64,000 nt of DNA from positions 47,401,963 to 47,465,962 of the forward strand of contig CM048554.1 in assembly GCA_026413225.1 (NCBI GenBank). Reading direction: 5' to 3'. Position numbers and translations under genes: made by a program. Positions 39,901-52,000 of this stretch are shown piece by piece. Positions within the stretch are counted from its first letter, which is position 1, and the number at the start of each line of letters is the position of its first letter. Under the pieces are notes generated by a model. That model was not told the DNA's origin and did not search any database. It saw only the letters and a program-made list of their open reading frames with translations. Origin of the DNA: Otis tarda (Eukaryota; Chordata; Aves; Otidiformes; Otididae).

Positions 39901-42900
39901 ATGTTAAGGAGGTGCAACAAGTATGTCATCCATTCTCAAGGTTCAGAATTAAAAATACTTATAAAATTTGCTCTAATCATCTGCAGTTATAATTTTTAAT
40001 TTTCTGTTTATTGACTTTTTTGTTCAGATATGGCAGTCATGAGTCATTTGGCAAGCTATTTGATTCATATGGATGTTTTTTCATTTTTTTAAGGCACCTA
40101 GGGGGAAGGGGGAGTACTCTTTTCTTACTAGTATGCCAGATTTAGGAGTAGGAGCTATGAGGATCTTTCCTTCCCTCTGCTTATTAGAAACAAAGCAGAT
40201 GCTAACAGCCCCGTGAGGCCAGAACTGGCTATCTATGGTGGTCCTTTAGGCATGGGAATGGAGTGAAAAGCCTGAATTGTATCAGGATTTTCCATCTTAT
40301 CTAAAGTCTTTTAGCTTAGGACTTTCCAAAAGACATGAACCTACTGGAAATTGTGACATCCTCAAGTCCAGCGCAAGTTCCTTCTGACATTAACCTGATA
40401 CTCAGGAGGCAGTTTGTCCGTTTGAGGATATAGCTAAAATGAAAACAAAAATGAGCCCACTGTCTTGCTAAAGATTTTATTTTTATTGAGCATCACCTTG
40501 TTGTTAAGAGCCCATAAGGAGCTGAGAAATAGAAGTGAGATGTGGAAGAAGTAGGTGATGGTGATGTAAAGTAGCTGAAAATGTTCAGGTAATAAGAACC
40601 AGAAACCTCTTACTGACTCGGTGTCCTATGCTTGGCGGCATATAAAATTTGTCAGTCTTGCTTGTGTGGAAGATCTGTACTTTGGACAGCAGATCAATAA
40701 AGTCATGTCCACAGAGTTATGCTACCATTTTTTCCCCAGGTTAAATGGACTGTGTAACCCCCTAAGGAAGCAAAAATAGTGATCAACCACAGATTGTAGA
40801 GTGAAGCTGTATGTCTATTACCAGTGGAGAAGTTAACGCAGACTGCACTCTCATTCTTTGTACTTTGAAAAGGATGAAGACCTATGAGTGTTCCCAAATA
40901 TCATCTTCCTCAACAAACTCATCAGAAGCCTCAAATTAGAGAGGTCTAAGGTCTATCCATCTCAGGATTTCATGTCTTTAGTCCTATGTTGTCCAGAGAA
41001 AATTACTAGCAATGTATGTTTTACTATAAGAAATATTTTTCAGTTCAGGACTTCGTAGTTCAGACTAGTGAATAAATCATCAGAATTTCATCTTCAGGTT
41101 CTCCTGACAGTAACTGGCATATCTGTTGGAAATAAGAGTATTATAATTTATCAGATGGATCTCCAGGACAATGGTGTGTAGTTGTACCCTGGTTTGCTGG
41201 TGAACATCGTGAGGCATCACCAGCTGCCTCAGCACTGCGTTTAATTGTGCACAAAGAATACCAGAGAGATGGGTTTTCCTCTTATACAAACACAGAAGGA
41301 TTGTCTCCATTCATCATCAGTTCCTCATGTGTTTGTGGCCTGCAATAGGTCATGTCTGGAAGGAGAGCACTCGAAAAGGCATCTGAATGGAAGAGCAGCC
41401 TCTGGGTCATGGCTTCTGCTGGTACATTAGGGAGAAAAAGAGAAGGCTGGAGCTGGCTAGAAGTAGGGCACACCAGACTGTCCTTCCTCTGTTTTCAACA
41501 GTTGTTTGCATTGTGCAAAACTACTGAAATAGTATTTGAGAAAAGACCGTCATCTTATCTGTGTGTCATTGAGCTGGCTCAAGAGGAGGTCTCTGGGGAA
41601 TGATGGCTCAGACTTGCGGGGCTTCAGAAAGTGTCAAAAAAAGTTTGATAATTCAATTGTAGGTCTCCCTGTGATGGAAGACAACTTTATGCCATCCCTC
41701 TTTCTGGCAAGCACAGGAGATCTCAAAGGAATGGGGTGTTACGGATGGTCCATTCAGACCATTTCAGCCTTGCAGAACTCCGTGCCTGGAGTTAATGAGA
41801 TTACAACTGAAACTTTCAGCATGCAAAGGAATTCCTTTCCACTATTGAGTCTAGACCTGGGTGAAACTCTTATGCAGAAGATGAAGAGAGAGATGCAGCT
41901 TTTGAGATAGCTAGGGATTACTGGAAAACATACCATCTGGACAATATGGGACCACATAGATCTGAGTCCTGCATTACTAGAGACATTAACGCAAGGGAAG
42001 ATGAAGTAAAGAATGCCTGAAGGCTTTTCTGTAAGATGAGCTTCCTCCAGGCTCATGCTCTCTAGGAAAACTAAAATGAAAATCAAACCTATCAATATCA
42101 ATAGGAATATCAATATTTAAAAAATAAAAATAAAAAAAAATAGGCTCACTGCTATTTTTCACTTTTCAAAGATCATCATTAGACATTCATGTTGTTATGT
42201 TATCTGTACAGCATCTCATACTCAGACTTTTTTCTGTAGCTTAAATTTGCAGTCAAGGAATGCTAAGAACACATCAGAAAACAGTACTTTTTTGATTAGC
42301 TTTTGGCTCATGCAGTTACTTCTTATCCAGAAGGCTTGTCTCTGAATATTCCATAAGGACAACTTGATTTTTAAAGTATATACATATATATTTATTTTTT
42401 TAGGCAGGTCCATTGCTTATTAAAAAAGAAAGCATGGTTTTGCACAAAGCCAAAATCACATTACTGTTGTTCTGGCCTGATTCTTGGCATCTGAAGAAAA
42501 ACCAAATGTTTGCGCATTAGGTATTTGGAGGCAACTTTAAATCATATATTCAGTACCATCATTATATATTATCCATCTCTTCTTACTGTCTTTGAATGGA
42601 AGCATGGTCGTAAGGATTCTCCATTGCAAGATAAAGGAACAAAAGTAAGGTTGTACATAACGTTGGCAAAAATTCTTTAACAATACTGTAGCCCTCCCCA
42701 TGAGGTCTCTGCTTGAGATCTTTGTCAGATAAGATTGCTATTTAAACACCTACTTTCCATTCCATAGGCTGATGCTTTCCTGCTTTGGATGCAGTCTGAG
42801 GGGAAAGCTGTTTTGGAACACCCCAGCACTGGGGTGGGTTAGATCCCCTGTGCCTGCTGTCAGTCCCGACTCCCAGATAGCACAGCGCAGCGCGTGCCAC

Positions 42901-45610
42901 CTGTACACTTTTTAAAGAGAATTCTTTCTGTCTTTTCTTTTAAGTGACACTGTATCCATGTTCATATAACCATTCAACTCATTCAAATAATTTCTAAGGG
43001 ATACCTTTCTTGCCTGACTTGCATCGATTAAAAACAAAAAAAAAAACCAACCCCACAACTCTGCCAAATCACAAACAAACAAGACCTACCCCCTGCAACA
43101 ACTACCCCACCACTCTGAAGAGAAAGTGTTGCAGCATGCACCTACATTAAGGACCATAAGGTTTGACCGGGAGGAATAATGGTATTTCCTTAATGCAGAT
43201 GCCATTGTTGTGGCCATGGGAGCCAGGAGCAGGGGAACAAGGGCAAGGCTTTGCATCTCTTCAGGCCACACAGTGGTGACACCAGCCTTCACTTAGGAGT
43301 GTGCCACTGTGCTTTCTGAGTGGGAATATTTTTCATCATGGCAGGGATTTTTGGAGACTTGTGCCCCTGCTAGGCTGCATGCTCGACCTTCCCTTGTGCC
43401 TGGTTATGATGAAGCTTTGGGGAGATCTTTAGCTGCTGACTCTGGGTAAGTGAGGCTGAGGCACTGCCTGTTCAGGTTTGACTGGTATTGCATGAGCTGC
43501 TTTTGCTTCTGACTTGCTCAGCACATTTGCGATGTCTCTCACCTTTCATTCCTGTTGCAGTTGTTTTTATCTCCTGTTTAATTCTGGTTTGTTTTGTTTT
43601 GTTTTTTTAAATCAACTCAGAATCTTTCCTCACTCCCCTTGTACAGCCCCGAGTTGTTTGCTGCCATTTGCAGTGATGAGAGCTGTTAGAAATATCATTC
43701 TCAGTTGCAAATTTCAGTTATGAAGAAATCCACAGTCACAACTAAAAATACCTGAGGTTCGTGGCATTACTTTTCAATCCCCTGGTCATGTTGCTTGTAG
43801 CTACTGCTCCTTGGGCAGTTCCTGAGGATGCATCAGTCAGAAGGATAGCATCTATCCTGCTCCGAGTTACAAATTACTTTTCTGGTCAGATCTCTTGGGT
43901 AGATACTCCAGAGAGGTTTGAATCTGCTGTAAGTGAAAAGTGAACAGAAGGGGAAACCACGAGTGTGTCAGCACCACCATCTTATTTCTAGAATCCTGTG
44001 ATAAATCAGATAACACTGTTCTGAGAATTGCTTGCTTACTAATTGTTGAAATAACATTACATTTTCTTTGTGTCTGTAATTAGCGTTTCAGCTTGAGTCT
44101 AGGGCTTGATGATAAATGAGCCTCGTATGCCATAGGTTCAGTAAATGATGTCTGTGTTTGCCTACTCTCTTCCTCCGTAAAACAAACAAAACTGAGCTGA
44201 TTTCTAAGTAGAAATGGTGTCAGAAATGATGTCGTCTATAGGAGGAGGTTGTTTTTATTTTTATTTCTCCACTTCTTCATCAGAAGGCTCACAATACATA
44301 TAAACAATGCAATAAATAAATACTCTGGTAAGTCCAACCTTAGCAAAGATAACCATGGAAAATCCTTTTATGTGTTTCTAAATCAGAGGATAAAATCTCC
44401 TACAAACTGGTAGGAGAATTATAGAGTAAGTCTTTAAAAGCATGATCTGGAGCAGCCTAGATTTCCAGATAGCACACTGTGAAACTTAATATCCACATAA
44501 AACAATTGATGAAAAATGTTGATGTAAAACTATCATGTATCCATTTGAGAGAACAGTCTTTTAGAGAGAGAGCAGGCTGAAAAGCTACGGCAAGCTCTAT
44601 AAAGTGGTACTGGGGTTCTGTCTGCTGTGCTGGCTTGTGGAGTTTGAGACTCAGAACTTGATACGTGGGCATCTCAACAACACCGTGTTTGAATGCAGGA
44701 CTTAATGTGAGCAGAATTTATGCTGTCTAATTTGTTTAAAGATATGAGCTGGTTCTGAAGATGCTGGAGGTCTTTTGTAGACTGTTTAGAGATAATTCAT
44801 AGAGGCTCCCTTAGATGACAACAGATGGGAAATTACAGATTTTAGCAGAAGTCTGATGTTTCTAGAAGAGAAACTGGTGAGCAAACTGTAGAAGGTTGTT
44901 CCAGAGAGGAACCTCAATGGCTTGAGTAAACAGGACTTTAGAATATGTCTGCTGCTACCTCCTAGCAACCAAAACTTTTACGAGGTTCAGTTGGCGCAGA
45001 TCTACTTGCTTGGAGGGCGATTCATATGCGTAATTCATGCTAGATTCAGGTCACTGTGATCTCAGACAAAACTGGGACTTGAAATGAGAGATGATCCTTG
45101 GGCTCCCTGTTGCAGAGCCCCCAGTTCCTTCGCCTTTGTGCAAAGCACCATGCCAGCACAGCAGGTGGGTCATAGGGAAATACAGGCAGAGCCTTTTGGT
45201 TCTTGAATTGTCTGGGACAATAATTCAAGCTCTATCTGTGATAGACCTGAAAATGGTATGAAATGGTCAGGCATACATTGCTTTCAGTTGGGAGTGTGAC
45301 GCTTGGTAACATTCCAGTAATTCTGAAGGATGACTTGGTCAGCTGGAACGTAAGGTAGAGCCATAGATGACAAGCAGGTTTATCACCTTCTTCAAAGTGT
45401 TCCCTACTTATAATTCATTCCCAGGAGAGGAGCTGATGGTGTTCTACTGTGCCTGCTCTAGAGAAGGCTTCCTCCCTGGTGCTTGTTAGGCACTCTCTGG
45501 AAACTCCTTCCTATTGTTCTGCTAAGAAACAAGCTAGCAATTTTGTCAGAAATAAAGCTTTAGCCATTAAGCTATTTAAAAGGCCCTTTCCTTAAGGCAC
45601 TCTTTTATTC

Positions 45611-45754
45611 TCCCCCAATCCCCCCCCCGCCCCGTATGTTCACAAGATTAAAAAGGAAAAAAAAAACCAAAACAAAAAAAACACAAAAAACCCCACACAC
45701 AAACAAACAAAAAAAAACCAGAACACCCCAGCCAACAGACAAAAATAAAAAACC
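45611..45754. repeat. Compound C-run and A/C-rich low-complexity tract
   Basis: A C-rich start (CCCCC...CCCCCCCCGCCCC) is followed by about 100 bases of A-rich sequence with CA and CAAA units. A similar A/C-rich tract lies at 43029-43080. These look like degenerated simple repeats; no element body was recognised next to them. Confidence 0.8.
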
Positions 45755-46704
45755 TCACTGGACAAATAGTTCTCCTTAGCCTAGCTGGGAAGGGAGACAA
45801 TACCCTAATTTGTGTATCTCTGTTTGTATTTCTCTCAGGTAAGTGTTAAGCAGGATGAACTTGCTCTTTGCAGAATAGTATGTGTTTACTTTCTCACTTC
45901 TGTATCAATAAAGTACCTTTGTAAGGTGTCCTGTAAGTTGGCAAAATTGGAGAGAATGTTGTGCTGCTGGACCTGCATTTAGTGTGGGCAATAGCTTGAA
46001 AGCAAAGTTAGAGGGGCTGGGAACATGCATGCTCCAAAACTGAGGCAGTGTTCTAAGAGAAATCATAGAAGTCAGTTCTCCAAGCTTCAGAGGCTGCGTA
46101 TCTGTACCTGTACCTTTTTGGAGCATTGTTCTTATTTTTGCAAGTATTAACTGCAAAATCTGAACTTGTGACAAAAATGTGTCTGTAAGTTGTGCTTAAC
46201 CATTCTCCCAGGCCTGCAACCTGAAAGCACCACAGTGTTTAAAAAAAAAATATCGCCCTTTCCCCTTTTCTGTGCTACTTCTGGTTACATGGAATACTAG
46301 GAAAGGAAACTGAGGATCAGCAAATACTACCTACTCTACAGAAGAGTCTGTACGAGGGAAAGGATTTCAATAGGGATGCCTAAGAGCTTTGAATGTAATC
46401 AAGAAGGAAATACTCAGTGGAGCTAACACTTGCAGGGAATAAATTCTTCACAGAAAGTTGAGAAAGCTACTGAGTGTCAATGTTCCTCTGAAAATGGTGA
46501 AAGTAATTGTAAAAGCTGAATGGCATGGCATTTAATTATGTAAGGAACCAAAGGGGCTAAAAAAATAATAACCTGGTATATCAGAAAGCAATTTAAAATA
46601 TGAGCTAGGGAAAATGGAATATTTCTGTCAGAATAAGATGAATTCCACCCCTGGCTGCATTGATTTCGTGTCTCAAGTTTTGTTCCAAACAGATCTGTAG
46701 CTAT

Positions 46705-46726
46705 GGAGGGGTGGGGTGGGGGGGAG
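46705..46726 (+). repeat. G-rich tract with quadruplex potential
   Basis: G-runs of 4, 4 and 7 separated by single T. The 7-G run can supply two quartets-forming runs, so a short-loop quadruplex on the + strand is possible. Confidence 0.75.
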
Positions 46727-47144
46727 CATACTTTTGTTCCTTCGACCCATTCCCCTTCTCAGCAAGAATGATGAGAAAGATTTGGATAAATATACAAACA
46801 GAACTTAAGAATTTAATTAGCTCTGTTGGTCGTTCAATCTCCAGTTGTCTGATTTAATTGTCCTTTTCAAAGGGATCATTTGAAGCAGAGCTCCATATGC
46901 TCTGTGAATGCCAGTAAACTAAGCTTGTTAGTGTACAGTGTGAAGGCCAAAGCTGAATTCTTGTGGGTATTCACAGTCTTTAATAAATAGCATGACGGTG
47001 ATGAGGAGGAATCGTTCTTTACGCCCACTCGCCCTTAAGATGTTTCCCTTCAATTCAGAAATGAATATTCAGTTGAAAAGTTATACATCTTGTGTCTTTC
47101 AGAATATTCTTGGCACTGCATAGGAGTCTGTCTGCAGAGGGGTG

Positions 47145-47195
47145 GGATGGTTTTTTGGGGTGGTTTTTTTTTGGTTTTTTTTTTTTTTTTTTTTT
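47145..47195 (+). repeat. G/T-rich tract ending in 21 T
   Basis: TGG and T-run units merge into 21 consecutive T at 47175-47195. It is a simple repeat. Confidence 0.85.
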
Positions 47196-49021
47196 GTGTC
47201 TCTTTCCTCCTACCTTCTGCAGAGATGATCTGGAGCCAAGCAGTAGCTGTTAGACTTTTAGGTTTGTCTGCTTATTTGTTTGGGGTTGGGTTTTTTTTTT
47301 TGGCCTGGTGGTTTTGTTTCCTGAGCTGTGGAGCTCCTGCTCCATCATCTCGGGACATGGCACGATAGGTCCAAGAGTTAGGTAGTCGGGCTCTTGATGG
47401 AAGATCTTGCTGTGAAGTGTTCTCAGCTCTGCCCAACTAGAAAAATTAGGGCTAAAACTTGTTATGGGGAGTGCCTGCTTGAGGATTATTTGTTTTGTTT
47501 TTTTTTTTCTGAGTGATTGGGGAATTTCGTTTAGGAGAGTGTCTGTTTTCCAGTAAGTAAAAATAATAGTTTGAGGGTTTTTCAAGAAAGCAGGGTTGTT
47601 TATTGACGTCATTTTTGGAGATGATTTTGTTTGAACAGTTTCAGTCACCTCGTAGTGAGGTAAGGTAAGGAATTGAAATTTTGCAAGAGTGTAGGCTTGG
47701 GGTATTAAGAATAACGAAAAGAAAGGCTGGCTGCAATGTGTTGCAGGAGAACTCCTTGTACTGAATGATTGGATGATAAAATGCCAGAGGAAATTGCTTG
47801 TAGATAAATTGAAAGCAATGCGTGCGGGAAGAGGAGGGGGGTCACAACACAGCGTACTCCCTGATGAGTGCTGCACCAGGTGTTGCTGCTCTGGAAGATG
47901 ATCTTGTGGTTGTCTTGTAAAAATGGCAGCATAACGATCAGTAAAAAAAAGTGTCAGTGCTCATTAGTGAGGGAATAGAAAACAAAACAGAAAGCATAAA
48001 CATGCCAGTAAATGTGTGTTGCTCCCTTGTTTTCAATACCATGTGCAGCTCTGGTCTTCTATCTTCTGTCTCACCTCCCCAGTACACAAAATCCTGTAAA
48101 GAAGAAGAGAAATCCCAAGTATGGTGTAAAGAGCCACCAGGAGTCCTCAGTCTGAAAAGTACTTGACATGAAAGAGACCTGCAAAAATGATGAATGTCGT
48201 GAAGAAGGGAATGGATACTCCAGTGAGTATCCACTGTCCTTCCCAGGAGATAAGCAGGAAACGAGCATGTGAGAGCTGTGAAGGTGAAGATGATGGTTTC
48301 TCAAGCAGCTCTGGGCCTGTCAAGCTTGTACTGCCAGCTAGGATGCTATCTGAATTCAATAAGGAGAGGACGAGAAATGGTTATGTGGCAGGAGATATAG
48401 GTCATGGACCTGAGGGAAGAGAGCAGAGAGGCAGAGGAGAGAAGACTGGCTAGGTACCGGAGGAGTGACACCTGGCATGACAGAGGAAAGGAAAATGATG
48501 TTGGAAAGGGAGTCGGTTTTGGAGAAGGAACTGGCTTAGGGAAAGAAGAAAAAGCAAAGAAGCAGACAAGGAGTTGTAGGAATCAGCAGGCAAAACTCTG
48601 CCTACCCAAACCTGCTTGCTTACGAGGTGGAGATGGAGACAGGATTGTTAGGGCGAATCTGAGGTTCTGCTGTTGGCAAATACCTCTCCAGCTCGGATGA
48701 GCATCGTGCTAGTGCGCTTCCCCCAGCACTATGGGGGAAGGCCATAATTTCACTTTATTCAGCTTGACTGGACTGCGTAGAGGCTGTATTAGACTGATGG
48801 AAGAACCATTCCAGCTTTTAGACAATACTGTGTAATGGAATATCCTTTTTAACTGACACCACACAGGTAAGAGGTTAAGCTAACCTCTTTCAGATTAAAC
48901 GACAAAATGAAAAGATGCTCTTATATAACTCATTTTAGCCTTGTTTTACATAAATGCACTTCATGAGAAAACTGTAAACTGCATGTAGTTTGTTTGGTGT
49001 GTTGTCCCGTCGTCTGTCGTG

Positions 49022-49064
49022 TCCCCGTCCCCTGTCTCCCCACCCAACCCCCCCCACGCCCCCC
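49022..49064 (-). repeat. C-rich tract; strong G-quadruplex motif on the minus strand
   Basis: C-runs at 49023-49026, 49029-49032, 49038-49041, 49043-49045, 49048-49055 and 49059-49064 are separated by 1-5 bases. On the minus strand this gives six G-runs, more than the four needed. It is the best quadruplex candidate in the window. Confidence 0.8.
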
Positions 49065-52000
49065 GCTCCGCAACAAAACTCCTGTCTAGCTGGGTGCGTA
49101 TGATGGATTTGCTGTGAAGATAAATTAAACTCCTGTAGAGGGAGGTTGTGTTGGATCCCTGATTCCTTTGCTGTGGTTGCTTGAATTCCGGTAATGAAAG
49201 ATGGAAGGAATTGCAAGAAAGAGTATTTTCTCCTGGATGGGACAAGCTGAGCCCTGCTCAAGGGAACTGGATTATATTCTGGCCAGTGCCCCAGAGCATC
49301 AAAACCACTTTGAACATAATGTAGTGTTGTACAGTATCCGTTGTCTGAAGCAATGGACCCTACATGTGAGAAACTAACAGATTTCTAGAATTTGTAGTCT
49401 GTCTGCGCCATTGCATCTCATCTGTAAGATGTGCCATTTATCTAAGATATTTTCTGTGGAAATAAATGTCATACAATATTCCTGAAGCATTTCAAAGATG
49501 TAGAAATGAGCACATAAAAATAATTTTGCATGTGTGAAGAATCCTGTCTGTAGAAGAGAACTTGAATTCCAGAGTTTTTCTAAGAAGATGCAACCAGAAA
49601 GCTGAACGTAGACCAAGAAAGGGCCACAAAATAATGAAGGTGATGGTTAAGAGAGGACTTCCAGCATGAGGGAAGAGACTGTCCTCTGATGTAGTTGTGC
49701 TAAGTGAACCAAAGTAACAGTACATGATTGATGATGATAGTTCTGGTACTGTCAACTTTTTTGTTGCTGATTTTGCAGGTTGATATTACAGCCTTTGTTG
49801 GCATTGCTTGTTTAATACATGTACTCTGTTGTTGTTCTTATGTTTCTTATCTTAAGGTGGCTTCCTTTCCCCTTTTCTTCTAAAAAAAAAATTAAAAATG
49901 AAATACTATTTAATCATGACCAAGTAATTTAGATAACTAGATGCTGTTGGCCACCCTTGTTGTAATAGAAATAATGACAAATACAGTGGAGAAACCTCTT
50001 GTGCTTCATTGATTCAAAGTAGGTGAGGTTTATTAATTTCACGGGAAGGTTATCAGCTGGTGTTTGTGTATTGTTAGATAGACAGGTGGCCACTGGGCAG
50101 GAGAAGAGAAATCCCAAATAACTTTTTTCTTTTTTTTTTTTTTTCTTTTTTTGGATGCTCTGATGATGATCTACAGGAAGTCTGAGTTCCCAATTTTAAC
50201 ACTTAAGTTCTTAATGTCAAATGATACAAAAGTCCATACAAAGTTAAATGTAGCGATTCTAGAAGGGTGTATGTCCAACATTTCACTTCATTTGGCAGTG
50301 GATATTTGTATCCTTGTCTTTGATCTGTAGTGTTCTTTTAATGTCTAAAATCTCCTGTGCAGCCGTAGCATTATCCTTGGAAGCACATGGCCTGTGTCAG
50401 GCATACTTGACCAGCCCATGGAGCACGTGCATGGCCTTCCTTGGTGTAATTGCTTTTCACAGTAGTTGAGTGAGGCATCTTCATTGGTGGGACAAAGGTT
50501 CTCCTCGTCCTAACCTGCAGATAGGGCTCAGAGCAGTAGCAGATGTTTGGGAAGGGGATCAGCATCTTGGAGCATGATGTAGTTGCAGCAGAGGCTGAAA
50601 CACCTCTGTGAAATGTCTCTTTTATGGTGACCTGCAGCCAAGGGGAGCTGAAGTATTGCAACAAAAGTGCTACCTACAAATGCTGCAGGCTCATGCCGCA
50701 GGTAGCGTAACCAGTGCCAGTGTTTGTGCCATCGCTCCTAGAGCACCACCGTGTCTTTCTGCTTCTCCTTAAATCTGCTCTGTGGAGGCTCCTGCAAGAC
50801 TAATTCAGGCTTCATCTAGAAATCTTCCTCTCATATGTTGCAGTAACTTGTGGGGAGGTGGAAACTTTGGGTTTCTGAACTGTAACACGGCTGCATCTGT
50901 GGCTGGAGAAAATCCTCGTCCTTCGGTGTGTTGCCTAGAGTTTTGCTGCCATCCTCCATTTTATCCCTGGAAAAATACCTAGTTTAACTTTCAGTGAGAA
51001 GCTTTGCTGATCAATACATTACAAGCATAGTAAAGTTCAAGAAATTGCCTCCATTACTATCTCAAGATGAGAAATTGATTTAGCTGCATTCTCTCTCTGC
51101 TAATTCGTTTGTGCTTTACGTTCCCATAAAAGGTATTATGTGCTCCTGGTTTTCCAGCAGCGTCATCAATCCTAATGAAGAGAGGGAAAATTTATATTGT
51201 GTGTGTGGGATAGCTGATCTCTGACATAGCTCTTAATTTGTAAATGTTGCTGTAGGCTTCACTTCTCAGCTTCTCCTTACTGTGCTTCAGTTATATGCAG
51301 AATCTAGGGGCCGGGATGGGAGCAAAACTGGAATATGAAGTAATTGCTTTTTAATCTAAACCTCAAAAAATTATATGCTGATTAAAATTTAATGAAAGGA
51401 ATTAAAACCTCATTTGTAAATTTTATGTACTTCTGCAGTGCGTTAATCCTGCGTTAATTACATTGGGACTGTTTTCAGTATTTATCAGCCATCAGTTCGC
51501 TACCTCTGGCTCTAAAATGCCCGAAGTTTTATTCTTTATCTACGTATGAGGGCTGTGCAAGTATCCACTAATTTACGAACGACTGCTTATGGGTGGTATT
51601 GTAGCTCTGATGACGAAGGTAGCATAGTGGGAAAAGCAGCCAAAAAAAAAAAAAAGAGAAACAGAAATGGGTTTTCCTGAGCATTCCTCTTGTTGCTTTT
51701 CCCAGGGTCTGTCGGCCTGGCCTCTACAGAAAGCTGCTAGGCATGGTTTGTCTGCAGAATACTTTAATGTTTTTGGGTTTAATACTAGTGTTCGTTGTTC
51801 CAGAACAGATGGATAAATGAAAAAGCAAAACTGTATACTGTGACTTTGGTCACTGCTCATAATGTAGCAGTTGTTATTTTTTAAAATGAAATGTAAACAT
51901 CTTGGCAGGTTCTAAATAGCTATGTTAAACTAGCTAGAAAAAAAACATTTTTTCTTTTGGCTCCACTGAAGTTATCCTCAGGTTTTCCCTGTCTCTCTGA

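Larger units (their letters stand above)
26486..45610. other. Non-coding DNA, no gene recognised
   Basis: Several ORFs of 100-160 codons occur (for example 30908-31390 and 33043-33510 plus), but none matches a family I know and none is bounded by convincing splice sites. The stretch holds most of the window's long T-runs, a C/T tract (29098-29165), a CpG microcluster (29565-29617), an imperfect hairpin (36948-36992) and an A-rich tail-like end (42066-42141). Confidence 0.55.
45755..49021. other. Non-coding DNA, no gene recognised
   Basis: It includes a G-rich tract (46705-46726), a G/T tract with 21 T (47145-47195) and the longest other ORF of the window (208 codons, 47250-47876 minus). That ORF is partly templated by simple T/G tracts (KKK and repeated QTN residues) and has no recognisable domain. 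Confidence 0.55.

Noticed and set aside
47250-47876. 208-codon ORF on the minus strand
   Set aside because: It is the longest ORF outside TRERF1 but has no recognisable domain, runs through simple T/G tracts that generate its lysine-rich and QTN-rich parts, and lacks splice or promoter context.
50371-50664. 97-codon minus-strand ORF with a somewhat protein-like composition
   Set aside because: I could not match it to any family, and there is no splice or pseudogene structure to support it.
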